A stretch of DNA of 64,000 bases from Methylobacterium sp. DB0501 (GTDB taxonomy: Bacteria > Pseudomonadota > Alphaproteobacteria > Rhizobiales > Beijerinckiaceae): contig NZ_JAAKGV010000010.1 of assembly GCF_011043735.1 (NCBI RefSeq), forward strand, positions 186,001 to 250,000, given 5' to 3'. Positions 46,827 to 56,433 of the stretch are shown piece after piece (positions within the stretch are counted from its first letter, which is position 1; each line of letters starts with the position of its first letter). The notes under the pieces are model-generated. The model did no database searches. It saw only the letters and a program-made list of their open reading frames with translations, and was not told the origin of the DNA. The position numbers and the translations under genes were made by a program.

Positions 46827-47762
46827 GTGAGCGTCGTACCCCGGTCCCTCTTCACGACGGACAGCCTGCCCGAGCGCGACCGTTTCGAGGCATGGCGCAG
46901 CCTGTTCTCCGCCCATGCCCTCGACGCCGACCCGGTCGGGTTCTCGGGCAGCATCGAGACGACCCTGGTCGGGGCGATGAGCCTGCGCGTCATGAACGCC
47001 GCACCGCAGGGCCCCGCCCGGTCCCGGACCCAGATCCGGCGCGACGGCCAGGACGGCTTCATCCTGCATCTGAGCCGGCACGCCTACCGCGTGGAGACCG
47101 AGCGCGGCGTCACGGAGGTTCCGGCGGGTGCGATCAGCCTCAACGCCCTGTCGCAGCCCTATCGCCGCAGCCGGGTGCCGGAGACGGATTCACTGATCCT
47201 GGCGTTGCCGTATTCGTCCGTTGCCTCCGTGCTGCCCGACGAGGAGACGTTGCACGGCCTGATCCTGCATGGCGGCGCCGGCCGCCTGCTGGCCGACCAC
47301 ATCCGGAGCCTGGCCGCGAGCCGCCACGCGATCACGACGACGGAGGCGGACCCGATCGCCCGGGCCACGCTCCACATGGTCGCGGCCTTGGTGCGCCCAA
47401 GCCTGGAGGCTGGGGCCCGCGCGAGCCGACCGCTCGATGCCGCCCGGCTCAGGACCGCGAAGCGGTTCCTCCACGACCACCTCTGTGCGCCGCTCCGGAT
47501 CGACGCGATGGCGAAGGCCCTCGGCATGTCGCGCTCGCAGCTCTACCGCGTGTTCGAACCGGAGGGCGGGATCGCACGATACCTCGCGCGTCAGCGCCTC
47601 GCAGCGATCCGGACGGCGCTCGACGATCCGCTGGAACGACGATCCATCGGCGAGATCGGGGAGGCCTACGGCTTCGGCAGCAGCCTGCGCCTCGATCGTG
47701 CGTTCCGGCAGGCTTACGGTGTGACCCCGCGCGACTATCGGGCGGCCGCCGGTCGTGTCTGA
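46827..47762 (+). CDS. AraC-family transcriptional regulator
   Basis: A 311-residue regulator. The N-terminal half (about 1-185) resembles the AraC-binding-like domain of the NimR/FeaR kind (DRFEAWRSLFS, DGFILHLSRHAY). The C-terminal part (about 210-308) has the double helix-turn-helix, with MAKALGMSRSQLYRVFEPEGG and IGEIGEAYGFGSSLRLDRAFRQAYGVTPRDYR. Ligand and target are unknown; the upstream RND pump is a possible target. The start is a GTG at 46827 with poor ribosome site. A hairpin CCGGTT/AACCGG lies 8-24 bases before it, which could limit initiation. Confidence 0.86.
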   Translation: MSVVPRSLFTTDSLPERDRFEAWRSLFSAHALDADPVGFSGSIETTLVGAMSLRVMNAAPQGPARSRTQIRRDGQDGFILHLSRHAYRVETERGVTEVPAGAISLNALSQPYRRSRVPETDSLILALPYSSVASVLPDEETLHGLILHGGAGRLLADHIRSLAASRHAITTTEADPIARATLHMVAALVRPSLEAGARASRPLDAARLRTAKRFLHDHLCAPLRIDAMAKALGMSRSQLYRVFEPEGGIARYLARQRLAAIRTALDDPLERRSIGEIGEAYGFGSSLRLDRAFRQAYGVTPRDYRAAAGRV

Positions 47763-47888
47763 CGCAACGCGGAAGACGGCCTGCGGCGAACTTCCGCTGC
47801 CGCATGCTCCCGCCATCCTGACACGTCGGTGACGGGAGGCCGGGCGCCGCTGCGCGGGCCCGGCATCGCCTGTCCGTTCGACCTGAGC

Positions 47889-47919
47889 GGCAGAGGACGC
47901 GATCTCCGCGTCGTCTGCC
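47889..47919. terminator. Candidate bidirectional terminator between convergent genes
   Basis: GGCAGAGGACGCG and CGCGTCGTCTGCC pair over 12 of 13 positions around a 5-base loop, midway between the AraC gene (plus) and the aminotransferase gene (minus). No T-run follows on either side, so this is a hairpin-based guess. Confidence 0.45.
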
Positions 47920-47934
47920 CCTCAAGCGCCCGGC

Positions 47935-49206
47935 TCACGCCGCGACGCGGCCGCTCCCCCCGTTCTCCCGGCTCTCCGCCGCCGCCAGCAGCACGCAGAC
48001 CGCCACCACCTCGGCGGCCGCCTCGACCTCGGCGGGCTTCGGATAGGACGGGGCGAGGCGCAGCAGCTTGTCCTGCGGGTCGCGGCCATAGGGATGCGTG
48101 GCGCCGGCCGGGGTGAGCGCGAGGCCGCAGGCGGCGGCGAGCTTGACCACGCGGGTGGCGCAGCCCTCCGGCACTTCGAGCAGGATGAAGTAGCCGCCTG
48201 CCGGCTCGCTCCAGCGCGCCACGCCGGTGCCGCCGAGGTGGCGGGACAGGGTCTCGGTCACCGCCCGGAACTTCGGCGCCAGCAGCCGACGATGCTCGTC
48301 CATCAATGCCTCGATCCCGCCCCGGTCGCGCAGGAAGCGGACGTGGCGCAGCTGGTTGAGCTTGTCCGGCCCGATGCTGCGCTTGCCGGCATGGCCGAGA
48401 TACCAGCGGATATTCGCCTCCGACGAGGCCAGCATCGCCAAGCCGGCACCGGCCAGCGTCACCTTGGAGGTCGAGGCGAAGACGATCGCCCGGTCCGGGT
48501 GTCCGGCCTCCGCGCAAGCCTCCAGCACGTTGCGGAGCCGGGGCCGGCGCTCGGTGAGGTGGTGCAGCGCGTAGGCGTTGTCCCAGAACAGCCGGAAGTC
48601 CGGCGCGCCGGTCTCCATCCGGGCCAGCCGCTCGACCGTGGCGTCGGAATAGGTCTCCCCGCCTGGATTCGAGTATTGCGGCACCGCCCACATGCCCTTC
48701 ACCCGGGGATCGCGGGCCTCCCGCTCCACCACGTCCATGTCCGGCCCGTCGGCGGTCATCGGCACCGGGATCATGCCGATGCCGTAGGTCTCGCACAGGG
48801 CGAAGTGGCGGTCGTAGCCCGGCACCGGGCACAGGAAGCGGATCTCCTCCTCCTTCGCCCACGGCCGGGCGCCGCCGGGCGCCCCCTTGAGGAGCGCGTA
48901 GGCGATGCAATCGTGCATGAGCGCGAGGCTGGAATTGTTGCCGACGGCGATCCGGTCGGGGGAGGCGCCGAGCACGGGGGCGAACAGGGCGCGGACTTCG
49001 GCCAGGCCCTGCACGCCGCCGTAATTACGGGCATCCTCGCCGCTCTCGGTGCGGTGGTCGCGGTTGCCCGGCAGGGTCAGCAAGCCCTCCGACAGGTCGA
49101 GCTGCTCCGGCGCCGGCTTGCCGCGGGTCATGTCGAGCTTGAGGCCGCGCTCCTGCAGGGCGGCATAGCGGGCCTGGAGGTCGGCGAGGGCGGGAATCGC
49201 GGTCAT
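47935..49206 (-). CDS. Aspartate aminotransferase, subgroup Ic (MocR-like fold, no DNA-binding domain)
   Basis: A 423-residue PLP enzyme of the group once called Aminotran_MocR and now linked to type Ic aspartate aminotransferases. Family marks are LDMTRGKPAPEQLDLSEGLL at the N-terminus, GNNSSLALMHD, CPVPGYDRHFALCE, PQYSNPGGETYS, the PLP-region Asp in FWDNAYALHHL, the Schiff-base Lys in ASTSKVTLAGAG, and the substrate Arg in LLRLAPSYP. It should transfer the amino group of aspartate to 2-oxoglutarate in the cytosol. The gene stands alone, 103 bases after the PepSY gene. Confidence 0.88.
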   Translation of the reverse strand: MTAIPALADLQARYAALQERGLKLDMTRGKPAPEQLDLSEGLLTLPGNRDHRTESGEDARNYGGVQGLAEVRALFAPVLGASPDRIAVGNNSSLALMHDCIAYALLKGAPGGARPWAKEEEIRFLCPVPGYDRHFALCETYGIGMIPVPMTADGPDMDVVEREARDPRVKGMWAVPQYSNPGGETYSDATVERLARMETGAPDFRLFWDNAYALHHLTERRPRLRNVLEACAEAGHPDRAIVFASTSKVTLAGAGLAMLASSEANIRWYLGHAGKRSIGPDKLNQLRHVRFLRDRGGIEALMDEHRRLLAPKFRAVTETLSRHLGGTGVARWSEPAGGYFILLEVPEGCATRVVKLAAACGLALTPAGATHPYGRDPQDKLLRLAPSYPKPAEVEAAAEVVAVCVLLAAAESRENGGSGRVAA

Positions 49207-49309
49207 GAGAGGATTTCGCTGGTGAACGAGACGCGCGCACCTTTGCGCCTCTCGCCCGCCGGAATCCAGTACCTTCCCGGGTAAAGCCGGCCGGATGTGC
49301 GCCGATCGC

Positions 49310-49573
49310 CTACTTGCCGGCCTTTTCCGACAGGATGGCGCCGGTGCGTGGATCGGCCCGGAACTTCATCGGCTTGCCGTCCTTCATCCCCTCACCTTCC
49401 CAGTGGCCGTCATCCGCCTCGATCTCGGAGATCTGGGTGTAACCGGCGGCCTCGACCTTCTGGATCACCTGGCCGATCGGCATCCAGTCGGCACCGACCT
49501 TGTCGGCCAGCGCGGCCGTGCCAGTGCCGGCGAGGATCAGGGAAGCGAGGGCCGGGACGGTCAGCTTGGCCAT
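49310..49573 (-). CDS. Small secreted PepSY-domain protein
   Basis: An 87-residue protein with a signal peptide ([20 protein letters not shown], cut near ALA) and one PepSY-like module of about 60 residues ([31 protein letters not shown], ending in [12 protein letters not shown]). Such periplasmic proteins bind or inhibit unknown partners; no specific role is known. It lies between the rplQ terminator and the aminotransferase gene, and is probably transcribed by itself. Confidence 0.82.
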   Translation of the reverse strand: MAKLTVPALASLILAGTGTAALADKVGADWMPIGQVIQKVEAAGYTQISEIEADDGHWEGEGMKDGKPMKFRADPRTGAILSEKAGK

Positions 49574-49644
49574 GAATCGGGTCTCCCGTTCGTGTCTGGC
49601 GGAGTGCTGTAGGGAGATCGTGCCCGTGCCCGCGCGGTTCCGAA

Positions 49645-49672
49645 CAAAAAAGGCGGCCCTCGCGGGCCGCCT
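49645..49672 (-). terminator. Rho-independent terminator of the ribosomal cluster
   Basis: Read on the minus strand, GGCGGCCC and GGGCCGCC form a perfect 8-bp stem around GCGA and are followed by a run of T. It lies 26 bases after the rplQ stop and closes the S10-spc-alpha transcript. Confidence 0.9.
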
Positions 49673-49698
49673 CCAAAGGCAATCGGATCGCCGGCAAA

Positions 49699-50121
49699 TT
49701 ACTCCGCCGGGGTCTCGTCGGCCACCTGGACCGGACCGGAATCCTTGCCGCGGGCATCGACGTCGCGATCGACGAACTCGATCACCGCCATCGGGGCGTT
49801 GTCGCCGTAGCGGAAGCCCGCCTTCATGATGCGGCAGTAACCGCCCGGACGGCCCTCGTAGCGCGGGCCGAGCACGTCGAACAGCTTCTTGACCATCACC
49901 TCGTCGCCGCGCAGGGCCGCGATCGCCTGACGGCGGGCGTGCAGGTCGCCGCGCTTGCCGAGGGTGATCAGCTTCTCGACGACCGGACGCAGGTCCTTGG
50001 CCTTCGGCAGGGTGGTGATGATCTGCTCGTGCTTGATCAGCGCGGCCGACATGTTCGAGAACATCGCCTTGCGATGCTCGACGGTGCGGTTGAAGCGACG
50101 ACCCCGGAAACCGTGACGCAT
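49699..50121 (-). CDS. rplQ: 50S ribosomal protein L17
   Basis: A 140-residue bL17. The N-terminal family block [20 protein letters not shown] is complete, followed by [27 protein letters not shown] 20-residue acidic tail (VADETPAE at the end) exceeds the E. coli length and is common in alphaproteobacteria. It is the last gene of the cluster, 146 bases after rpoA with two strong hairpins in the gap. The start follows AAAGGAGAG. Confidence 0.97.
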   Translation of the reverse strand: MRHGFRGRRFNRTVEHRKAMFSNMSAALIKHEQIITTLPKAKDLRPVVEKLITLGKRGDLHARRQAIAALRGDEVMVKKLFDVLGPRYEGRPGGYCRIMKAGFRYGDNAPMAVIEFVDRDVDARGKDSGPVQVADETPAE

Positions 50122-50190
50122 GGCTCTCTCCTTTGGTTCTCGGCCGCCGTGCCACGGGTCGGCCGTCCTTTGTGATGCGAGGGCGGATTC

Positions 50191-50238
50191 CCGCCACTCT
50201 GGATGCGCCGTCTGTCGAGGGCGCATCCAGAGTGGCGG
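50191..50238 (-). other. Perfect 19-bp hairpin between rpoA and rplQ
   Basis: The 19-base arms (50191-50209 and 50220-50238) are exact reverse complements and enclose a 10-base loop. In the mRNA this is an extremely stable stem about 70 bases before the rplQ start. There is no T-run, so it is not a normal terminator. Its last four bases overlap the next hairpin upstream. Confidence 0.9.
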
Positions 50239-50260
50239 CGCGGGGTGAACCCCGCGCCGC
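50235..50260 (-). other. Second perfect hairpin just after the rpoA stop
   Basis: GCGGCGCGGGG and CCCCGCGCCGC form a perfect 11-bp stem around a 4-base loop, 7 bases after the rpoA stop codon. It shares bases 50235-50238 with the 19-bp hairpin, so full pairing of both at once is not possible. Confidence 0.88.
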
Positions 50261-50267
50261 GAACGGC

Positions 50268-51287
50268 CTAGTAGTGCTCCTCGAAGCGCTTGGCCAGGTC
50301 CTCGATGTTCTCCGGCGGCCAGCCGGGAACGTCCATGCCAAGGTGCAGGCCCATCGCGGCCAGCACTTCCTTGATCTCGTTGAGCGACTTCCGGCCGAAG
50401 TTCGGGGTGCGCAGCATCTCCGCTTCGGTCTTCTGGATGAGGTCGCCGATATAGACGATGTTGTCGTTCTTGAGGCAGTTGGCCGAGCGGACCGACAGTT
50501 CCAGCTCGTCGACCTTCTTGAGCAGAGCCGGATTGAAGGGCAGCTGCGGTGCCAGCGGCGCGGCCTCTTCCTTGCGGGGCTCCTCGAAGTTGACGAAGAT
50601 CTGGAGCTGGTCCTGGATGATGCGGGCCGCATAGGCCAGCGCATCCTCCGGCGAGACCGCACCGTTGGTCTCGACCGTCATGGTCAGCTTGTCCTTGTCG
50701 AGATCCTGACCCTCGCGGGTGTTCTCGATGCGGTAGGACACCTTGGTGACCGGCGAGAACAGGGCGTCGACCGGAATCAGGCCGATCGGCGCGTCCTCGG
50801 GCCGGTTGCGCTCGGCCGGGACGTAGCCCTTGCCGGCCGACACGGTGAATTCCATGCGGATCTCGGCGCCGTCGTCGAGAGTGCAGAGAACCAGGTCGGG
50901 GTTGAGGATCTGCACGTCGCCGACCGTGGCGATGTCGCCGGCGGTGACGAGGCCCGGGCCGGTCTTGCGCAGGGTCATGCGCTTCGGCGTATCGCTCGAC
51001 GAGCGGATCGCGATGGTCTTGATGTTGAGGACGATGTCGGTGACGTCCTCGCGCACGCCCGGGATCGACGAGAACTCGTGCAGCACGCCGTCGATATGGA
51101 CCGAGGTGACGGCCGCGCCCTGGAGCGACGAGAGGAGCACACGGCGCAGGGAATTGCCGAGGGTGGTGCCGAAGCCGCGCTCCAGCGGCTCGGCCACCAC
51201 GGTGGCGATCCGCTTCGGGTCGTGCCCGGGGGTGACCTCGAGCTTGTTCGGCTTGATCAGCTCTTGCCAGTTCTTCTGAATGACCAC
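50268..51287 (-). CDS. rpoA: RNA polymerase alpha subunit
   Basis: The 339-residue alpha subunit. The N-terminal assembly domain (1-235) shows [20 protein letters not shown] and [11 protein letters not shown]. The C-terminal DNA- and activator-binding domain (about 255-330) shows [23 protein letters not shown] and [16 protein letters not shown]. The start is a GTG (MVIQKNWQ) at 51287 preceded by GAGAGGT; the frame stays open upstream but family alignment ends here. In most relatives it directly follows rpsK; here an MBL-fold gene intervenes. Confidence 0.98.
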   Translation of the reverse strand: MVIQKNWQELIKPNKLEVTPGHDPKRIATVVAEPLERGFGTTLGNSLRRVLLSSLQGAAVTSVHIDGVLHEFSSIPGVREDVTDIVLNIKTIAIRSSSDTPKRMTLRKTGPGLVTAGDIATVGDVQILNPDLVLCTLDDGAEIRMEFTVSAGKGYVPAERNRPEDAPIGLIPVDALFSPVTKVSYRIENTREGQDLDKDKLTMTVETNGAVSPEDALAYAARIIQDQLQIFVNFEEPRKEEAAPLAPQLPFNPALLKKVDELELSVRSANCLKNDNIVYIGDLIQKTEAEMLRTPNFGRKSLNEIKEVLAAMGLHLGMDVPGWPPENIEDLAKRFEEHY

Positions 51288-51405
51288 GTTCGCACCTCTC
51301 GCCAACTTACACCGGAGCGACCCCGAAGGACCTTCCCCTCGCGGTCTCTCCCGCGCCCGGGAGACACCGCCGTCCTGACCTCTCACGCGTTCGAAGCAGG
51401 GGCGG

Positions 51406-52290
51406 TCAGGACGCCGCGCTCCACTGCTCCGGGACCCAGGCGAAGCCGGCGCCATCGCGCCGCACGTAGCCCAGGGCCGGAAAATCGAGATGCATCCCGG
51501 CGACCAGGCTGCGCTCGGCGGCGGCCCGATCGAGGATGCGCTTGCGCGTGGCGGCGGCGGTCGCACCGTCCACGTCGAAGGAGACGCCGGCCTCCGGCCG
51601 GGCGAACTGAATCGCCGGCAGATGCACCACGTCGCCCCAGATCAGCAGGCTCTGCGTGCCCGACTGGATCCGGTACGCGGTGTGACCGGGCGTGTGGCCG
51701 GGTGCCAGGATCGCCTCGACGCCCGGCAGCACCTCGCCCTCGCCCGCCCGGCGGATCCGGTCGCCGTAAGCCGCCACGAGGCTTTTCGCGCGGCGGAAGC
51801 CCGCCTTCGCCGCCTCCGGGGCGCGCGCCTCGGCACCGTCGGCGAGCCAGTAGGCGGCCTCCGCCTCCGGGATCACCACCTCGGCATTCGGATAGGCGAT
51901 CGCGCCGTCCGCCCCGACCAGCCCGCCGATGTGATCGGAATGCAGGTGGGTGACCAGCACGGTGCCGATCTCGTCCGGCGCCACGCCGCAGGCGCGCAAC
52001 GCCTCGGGCAAGCGGCCGAGCGTGCCGGGACCGCCGGCACCCATGCCGGCATCGACCAGCACCGGCGCCCCGCCGCCGAGAATCAGAAAGGCGTTGACGG
52101 TGATCCGCGGGGCCTCGACGCTCCGATATCCCGCCGCCTGCAGGCACTCCACCTCGCCGGCGGGCACGCCCTGCACCAGCCCGAGCGACGCCACGAGGTG
52201 CCCGTCATTCAGCGCGACCACAACGCGATCGCCCAGCGTCCAGGGCAGGACGCCGGGCCGGGCGATCGTGGCGGTGGGAGATGTCGACAC
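51406..52290 (-). CDS. MBL-fold metallo-hydrolase inserted in the alpha operon
   Basis: A 294-residue metallo-beta-lactamase-fold hydrolase with the dinuclear zinc motif [10 protein letters not shown], a further His in [13 protein letters not shown], and an Asp in [11 protein letters not shown]. Sequence style is that of lactonase/AHL-lactonase-like or glyoxalase II-like members; a quorum-lactone substrate is possible but unproven. The gene lies between rpsK and rpoA on the same strand, 64 and 118 bases from them, where other alphaproteobacteria have no gene. The start is a GTG with AGAGGA upstream. Codon use matches the host, so the insertion is not very recent. Confidence 0.85.
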   Translation of the reverse strand: MSTSPTATIARPGVLPWTLGDRVVVALNDGHLVASLGLVQGVPAGEVECLQAAGYRSVEAPRITVNAFLILGGGAPVLVDAGMGAGGPGTLGRLPEALRACGVAPDEIGTVLVTHLHSDHIGGLVGADGAIAYPNAEVVIPEAEAAYWLADGAEARAPEAAKAGFRRAKSLVAAYGDRIRRAGEGEVLPGVEAILAPGHTPGHTAYRIQSGTQSLLIWGDVVHLPAIQFARPEAGVSFDVDGATAAATRKRILDRAAAERSLVAGMHLDFPALGYVRRDGAGFAWVPEQWSAAS

Positions 52291-52314
52291 GCAATCCTCT
52301 ACGCGGGCCGTCGG

Positions 52315-52340
52315 CCGGGGGGCTCCGAGAAGCCCCCCGG
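52315..52340 (-). other. Perfect 10-bp hairpin after rpsK
   Basis: CCGGGGGGCT and AGCCCCCCGG form a perfect 10-bp stem with a 6-base loop, 14 bases after the rpsK stop and 25 bases before the MBL gene start. Without a T-run it may only slow transcription or shield the mRNA end. Confidence 0.75.
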
Positions 52341-52354
52341 GACATGGTGAACGA

Positions 52355-52744
52355 TCAGACGCGGCGACGCTTGCGCGGGCGGCAGCCGTTATGCGGGATC
52401 GGGGTCACGTCGCGGATCGACGTCACCGTGAAACCCGCCGCCTGGAGCGCGCGCAGAGCCGACTCGCGGCCCGAACCGGGGCCCGAGACCTCGACCTCGA
52501 GGGTGCGCATGCCGTGCTCGGCGGCCTTGCGGCCGGCATCCTCGGCGGCGACCTGCGCGGCATAGGGCGTCGACTTGCGGGAGCCCTTGAAGCCCATGGC
52601 GCCGGCCGACGACCACGAGATCGTGTTGCCCTGGGCGTCCGTGATGGTGATCATCGTGTTGTTGAACGAGGCGTTCACGTGGGCGACGCCCGACACGATG
52701 TTCTTGCGTTCGCGACGACGGACGCGGGTTGCTTCCTTGGCCAT
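52355..52744 (-). CDS. rpsK: 30S ribosomal protein S11
   Basis: A 129-residue uS11. Typical blocks are [42 protein letters not shown], and the C-terminal [16 protein letters not shown]. It forms the platform of the small subunit with S7 and S18. It follows rpsM by 141 bases and is followed by an unexpected MBL-fold gene instead of rpoA. Confidence 0.98.
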   Translation of the reverse strand: MAKEATRVRRRERKNIVSGVAHVNASFNNTMITITDAQGNTISWSSAGAMGFKGSRKSTPYAAQVAAEDAGRKAAEHGMRTLEVEVSGPGSGRESALRALQAAGFTVTSIRDVTPIPHNGCRPRKRRRV

Positions 52745-52885
52745 ACTGTCTTTCGATCCTTCAGGCGCGCCCGTGGTGCCAGGCGCTCGGGACGTGTCCT
52801 ACGGTGTGCGGTGACGGCACTGACGCGCCGCCGGTGTCGGGCGGAACCGCTGAGCCGGCCCCGCCGATCGGTCGCAGATCGCGGC

Positions 52886-53254
52886 TTACTTCTTCTTACC
52901 GGCGATCGGCTTGGCCTTGCCCTTGCGGGTGCGGGCGTTGGTGTGGGTGCGCTGGCCGCGGACCGGCAGGTTGCGGCGGTGGCGCAAGCCACGGTAGCAG
53001 CCGAGATCCATCAGGCGCTTGATGTTCATCGAGACTTCGCGGCGCAGGTCGCCCTCGACGATGTAGTCGCGGTCGATCGTCTCGCGGATCTGCAGCACCT
53101 CGGCGTCGGTGAGCTGGTTCACGCGGCGCTCGGCCGGGATACCGACCTTCTCGGTGATCTCCTCGGCCTTCTTGGCGCCGATGCCGTGGATGTACTGGAG
53201 CGCGATGACGACGCGCTTGTTGGTCGGGATGTTGACGCCGGCGATACGGGCCAT
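52886..53254 (-). CDS. rpsM: 30S ribosomal protein S13
   Basis: A 122-residue uS13 beginning [20 protein letters not shown], with the helix-two-turn-helix [10 protein letters not shown] and the basic tail [19 protein letters not shown] that reaches the P-site tRNA. It sits in the small-subunit head. The ATG at 53254 matches the universal N-terminus. A 212-bp gap separates it from adk upstream. Confidence 0.98.
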   Translation of the reverse strand: MARIAGVNIPTNKRVVIALQYIHGIGAKKAEEITEKVGIPAERRVNQLTDAEVLQIRETIDRDYIVEGDLRREVSMNIKRLMDLGCYRGLRHRRNLPVRGQRTHTNARTRKGKAKPIAGKKK

Positions 53255-53466
53255 GGTGTTCCTGCTCTCCATCTCGTCCGCCGCTCGTCGAGCCCGGACG
53301 GTCGTTTCACGATTGTCGCGCGTCCGGTGGAGCCCGGCCCCTGCGCGCCGTCCCGACGGCAAATCGGCCCGGAGCGGCCTTCAGAGAGGCACGCCGGGCC
53401 GTCCGGGTCTGAACGAAGGAGCGCCCACTAGCGCGGGCGCATCCGCTTGTCAACCGAGATACCGCC

Positions 53467-54066
53467 TCAGACCGTCGCGGCCTGGTAGGGCGCCAGCACG
53501 CCCTCGAGCTGCTTGGTCACCTCGTCGATCGGCGCCATGCCGTCGACTTGGCGCAGGAGGCCGGTGCCGGCATAGTGCGCCGAGAGCGGCGCGGTCTGGT
53601 TGCGATAGGCCTCGAGCCGGGTCTTGAACACCTCCGGGGTGTCGTCCTTGCGCACCGGCTCGCCGCGGGCCTCGGTCTCGGCGGCGCGCTTGGCGATGCG
53701 GCCGACGAGCGCATCCTCGTCGACCTTGAACTCCACCACGGCGTCGAGGCGCAGCCCCTTCTCGGCCAGCATCGTCTCAAGGGCGACGGCCTGGGCCACG
53801 GTGCGCGGGAACCCGTCGAGGATGAAGCCGCGGCGGGCATCCGCCTCCTCGATCCGGTCGGCCACGATGCCGATCACGATGTCGTCGGAGACGAGCGCGC
53901 CGCTCTCCATCAGCGCCCTCGCCTTGAGGCCGACCGGTGTGCCGGCAGCGACGGCAGCGCGCAGCATGTCGCCGGTCGAGAGCTGCGGAATACCGAACCG
54001 CTCGACGATCCGCGCCGACTGCGTCCCCTTCCCGGCACCGGGCGGGCCGAGCAGAATGATCCGCAT
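53467..54066 (-). CDS. adk: Adenylate kinase
   Basis: A 199-residue enzyme interconverting ATP + AMP and 2 ADP. It has the P-loop [11 protein letters not shown], the AMP-binding block [10 protein letters not shown], and DGFPRT in [13 protein letters not shown]. The short LID (about 125-140) lacks the zinc-binding cysteines of the long form, so this is the short type common in alphaproteobacteria. It lies between secY and rpsM in the usual order. Confidence 0.96.
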   Translation of the reverse strand: MRIILLGPPGAGKGTQSARIVERFGIPQLSTGDMLRAAVAAGTPVGLKARALMESGALVSDDIVIGIVADRIEEADARRGFILDGFPRTVAQAVALETMLAEKGLRLDAVVEFKVDEDALVGRIAKRAAETEARGEPVRKDDTPEVFKTRLEAYRNQTAPLSAHYAGTGLLRQVDGMAPIDEVTKQLEGVLAPYQAATV

Positions 54067-54228
54067 AACCTGTCACTCCCCTCCACCGCTCCCGCACGGG
54101 ATCCTTACTCCCGGGGCGCGGCCTGTCTGCTTGTTCTAACCCGTGACCGCGGGCGGCCGGAATCCGACCATGCGCCAAGGCCGCGCCTGGGCGCAAGACT
54201 CCAGTGCCCGGGCGCAGGGTCGGAGACC

Positions 54229-54248
54229 GGACCGGTTGTATCCGGTCC
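54229..54248 (-). other. 7-bp hairpin after secY
   Basis: GGACCGG and CCGGTCC pair perfectly around a 6-base loop 12 bases after the secY stop. There is no T-run; possibly an mRNA 3'-end stabiliser or a partial terminator before adk. Confidence 0.5.
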
Positions 54249-54260
54249 GCCCCCTGTGGC

Positions 54261-55598
54261 TCAGCGCCGCCGGGCGCCGCGCAGCTTCGCCTTCTTGACC
54301 AGGCCCTCGTACTGGTGCGCCAGCAGATGGCCGTGGACCTGCGCCACCGTATCCATGGTCACCGAGACCACGATCAGCAGCGAGGTACCGCCGAAGTAGA
54401 ACGGCAGCGAGGCGTAGGAGACCAGGATCTCCGGGATGAGGCAGATCACCGTCAGGTAGGCCGCCCCGATCACCGTGATGCGCGACAAAACCTTGTCGAT
54501 GAACTCGGCGGTGCGCTCGCCCGGCCGGATGCCCGGGATGAAGCCGCCATGCTTCTTGAGGTTGTCAGCCGTCTCCTGCGGGTTGAACACGACCGCGGTG
54601 TAGAAGAAGGCGAAGAAGATGATCAGGCCTGCATAGAGCAGCATGTAGAGCGGCCGGCCGTGGCCGAGATAGGTCGCCATGGTGGCGATGATCCCGGTGC
54701 CGTTCGGATCGGTCTGGAAACTCGCGGCGGTGGCCGGCAGCAGCAGCAGCGACGAGGCGAAGATCGGCGGGATCACGCCCGAGGTGTTGAGCTTGAGCGG
54801 CAGGAACGAGGTCTGGCCCTCGTACATCCGATTGCCGACTTGGCGCTTGGGGTAGTTGATCAGGAGGCGGCGCTGGGCGCGCTCCATGAACACGATGAAG
54901 TAGACGACGGCCGCAGCCATCACCACGACACCGAGGATCACCACGGTCGAGAGCGCGCCTTGCCGGCCGAGCTCGAGGGTGCCGGCGATCGCCGAGGGCA
55001 GGTGCGCGACGATACCCGCGAAGATGATGAGCGAGGAGCCGTTGCCGATGCCGCGCGAGGTGATCTGCTCGCCAATCCACATCAGGAACAGCGTGCCGCC
55101 GGTCAGCGTGATGACCGTGGAGACCAGGAAGAACGGCCCCGGATCCTGCACGATGCCGCCGGAGCTCTGCAGGCCGACCGCGATGCCCCAGGCCTGGAAG
55201 ATCGCCAGCACCACCGTGAGGTACCGGGTGTACTGGTTGAGGACCTTGCGGCCGGACTCGCCCTCCTTCTTCAGCGCCTCGAGCGACGGCACCACCGAGG
55301 TGAGCAGCTGCACGATGATCGATGCCGAGATGTACGGCATGATGTTCAGCGCGAAGATCGCCATGCGCTCGACGGCACCGCCGGAGAACATGTTGAACAG
55401 GCCGAGAACGCCGCCCTGCGCGTTGGCAAAGCTCTGGCGAAGCGCATCAGGATCGATGCCGGGCAGCGGGATGTAGGTCCCGAGCCGGTAGACGATCAGG
55501 GCGCCAAGGGTGAACCAGATGCGCTTCTTGAGCTCTTCGGCCTTGGCGATGGCGCCGAAATTGAGGTTGGCGGCGAGCTGCTCGGCTGCAGAGGCCAT
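54261..55598 (-). CDS. secY: Protein translocase subunit SecY
   Basis: A 445-residue channel subunit of the Sec translocon with ten transmembrane helices. Family marks are RLGTYIPLPGID near TM1, ALNIMPYISASIIVQLL (TM2), GIGNGSSLIIFAGIVA and KKHGGFIPGIRPGERTAEFI. It forms the protein-conducting pore with SecE and SecG, which are encoded elsewhere. The ATG at 55598 is chosen because MASAAEQLAANLN is the family start; the upstream open frame is noncoding. It is the last membrane gene of the spc operon. Confidence 0.98.
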   Translation of the reverse strand: MASAAEQLAANLNFGAIAKAEELKKRIWFTLGALIVYRLGTYIPLPGIDPDALRQSFANAQGGVLGLFNMFSGGAVERMAIFALNIMPYISASIIVQLLTSVVPSLEALKKEGESGRKVLNQYTRYLTVVLAIFQAWGIAVGLQSSGGIVQDPGPFFLVSTVITLTGGTLFLMWIGEQITSRGIGNGSSLIIFAGIVAHLPSAIAGTLELGRQGALSTVVILGVVVMAAAVVYFIVFMERAQRRLLINYPKRQVGNRMYEGQTSFLPLKLNTSGVIPPIFASSLLLLPATAASFQTDPNGTGIIATMATYLGHGRPLYMLLYAGLIIFFAFFYTAVVFNPQETADNLKKHGGFIPGIRPGERTAEFIDKVLSRITVIGAAYLTVICLIPEILVSYASLPFYFGGTSLLIVVSVTMDTVAQVHGHLLAHQYEGLVKKAKLRGARRR

Positions 55599-55730
55599 GG
55601 GTTGCGTGTCCTCGGGTCGGGGTCCGCGGCGGGCGCGGTCAGGGACGCGCCAGCGTCCCCCAAAACACGAGCGGCGGCCTCGCGCTGGAAGCACGGGCCG
55701 CCGCCGATGATCGGTGACTTAAAGTGTGGC

Positions 55731-56219
55731 TTACGCCGACGCAACCGCCTCGTCGGCGGTCGCGAGCGACTGGGTCACCGAGCCGCCGGCCTTCTCGATC
55801 GCCTCGACGGCCGACTTGGACGCGCGGGACACCTGGAAGGTCAGCTTGGCGGTGAGCTCGCCGACGCCGAGGATCTTCACACCGTCGCGGGCCTTGGAGA
55901 CCACGCCGGCGGCGATCAGTGCCTCGAGGGTGACGGGCGCCGAGGCGTCCAGCTTGCCGGCATCGACCGCCTGCTGGATGCGGCCGATATTGACCTCGTT
56001 GAGGTCGGTGGCGCCCGGGTTGTTGAACCCGCGCTTCGGCAGGCGGCGGTGGAGCGGCATCTGGCCGCCCTCGAAGCCCTTGATGGCGACGCCGGAGCGC
56101 GCCTTCTGGCCCTTCACGCCGCGGCCGGCGGTCTTGCCCTTGCCGGAACCGATACCACGGCCGACGCGCATCCGCTTCTTGGTTGCGCCTTCGTTGTCAC
56201 GGATTTCGTTGAGCTTCAT
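55731..56219 (-). CDS. rplO: 50S ribosomal protein L15
   Basis: A 162-residue uL15 with the glycine-rich N-terminal arm ([26 protein letters not shown]) that threads into 23S rRNA, and a C-terminal globular domain. It is a late-assembling large-subunit protein. It follows rpmD by 10 bases and precedes secY in the conserved spc order. Confidence 0.97.
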   Translation of the reverse strand: MKLNEIRDNEGATKKRMRVGRGIGSGKGKTAGRGVKGQKARSGVAIKGFEGGQMPLHRRLPKRGFNNPGATDLNEVNIGRIQQAVDAGKLDASAPVTLEALIAAGVVSKARDGVKILGVGELTAKLTFQVSRASKSAVEAIEKAGGSVTQSLATADEAVASA

Positions 56220-56229
56220 GGTGCCCTCC

Positions 56230-56421
56230 TCACGCCGCGTCGTCGAGAACGCGCACGAGGTGATGCACCTTCGCGATCATGCCGCGGACCGAGGGAGTGT
56301 CCTCGAGCGTCGCGATGCGGTGCATCTTGTTCAGTTTCAGGCCGATCAGCGTCTGACGCTGGCTGGCCTCGCGGCGGATCGGAGAGCCGATCTGCTGCAC
56401 GCGGACGGTCTTCTCAGCCAT
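56230..56421 (-). CDS. rpmD: 50S ribosomal protein L30
   Basis: A 63-residue uL30 with the compact family pattern [28 protein letters not shown] followed by [13 protein letters not shown]. It sits 12 bases after rpsE and 10 before rplO, so it is cotranslated with them. Confidence 0.96.
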   Translation of the reverse strand: MAEKTVRVQQIGSPIRREASQRQTLIGLKLNKMHRIATLEDTPSVRGMIAKVHHLVRVLDDAA

Positions 56422-56433
56422 CTCGTGCCTCCC

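Noticed and set aside
51288..51566. Longer N-terminus for RpoA by reading through to an upstream ATG
   Set aside because: Family alignment begins at the GTG (MVIQKNWQ) with its own ribosome site; the upstream part is non-homologous filler.
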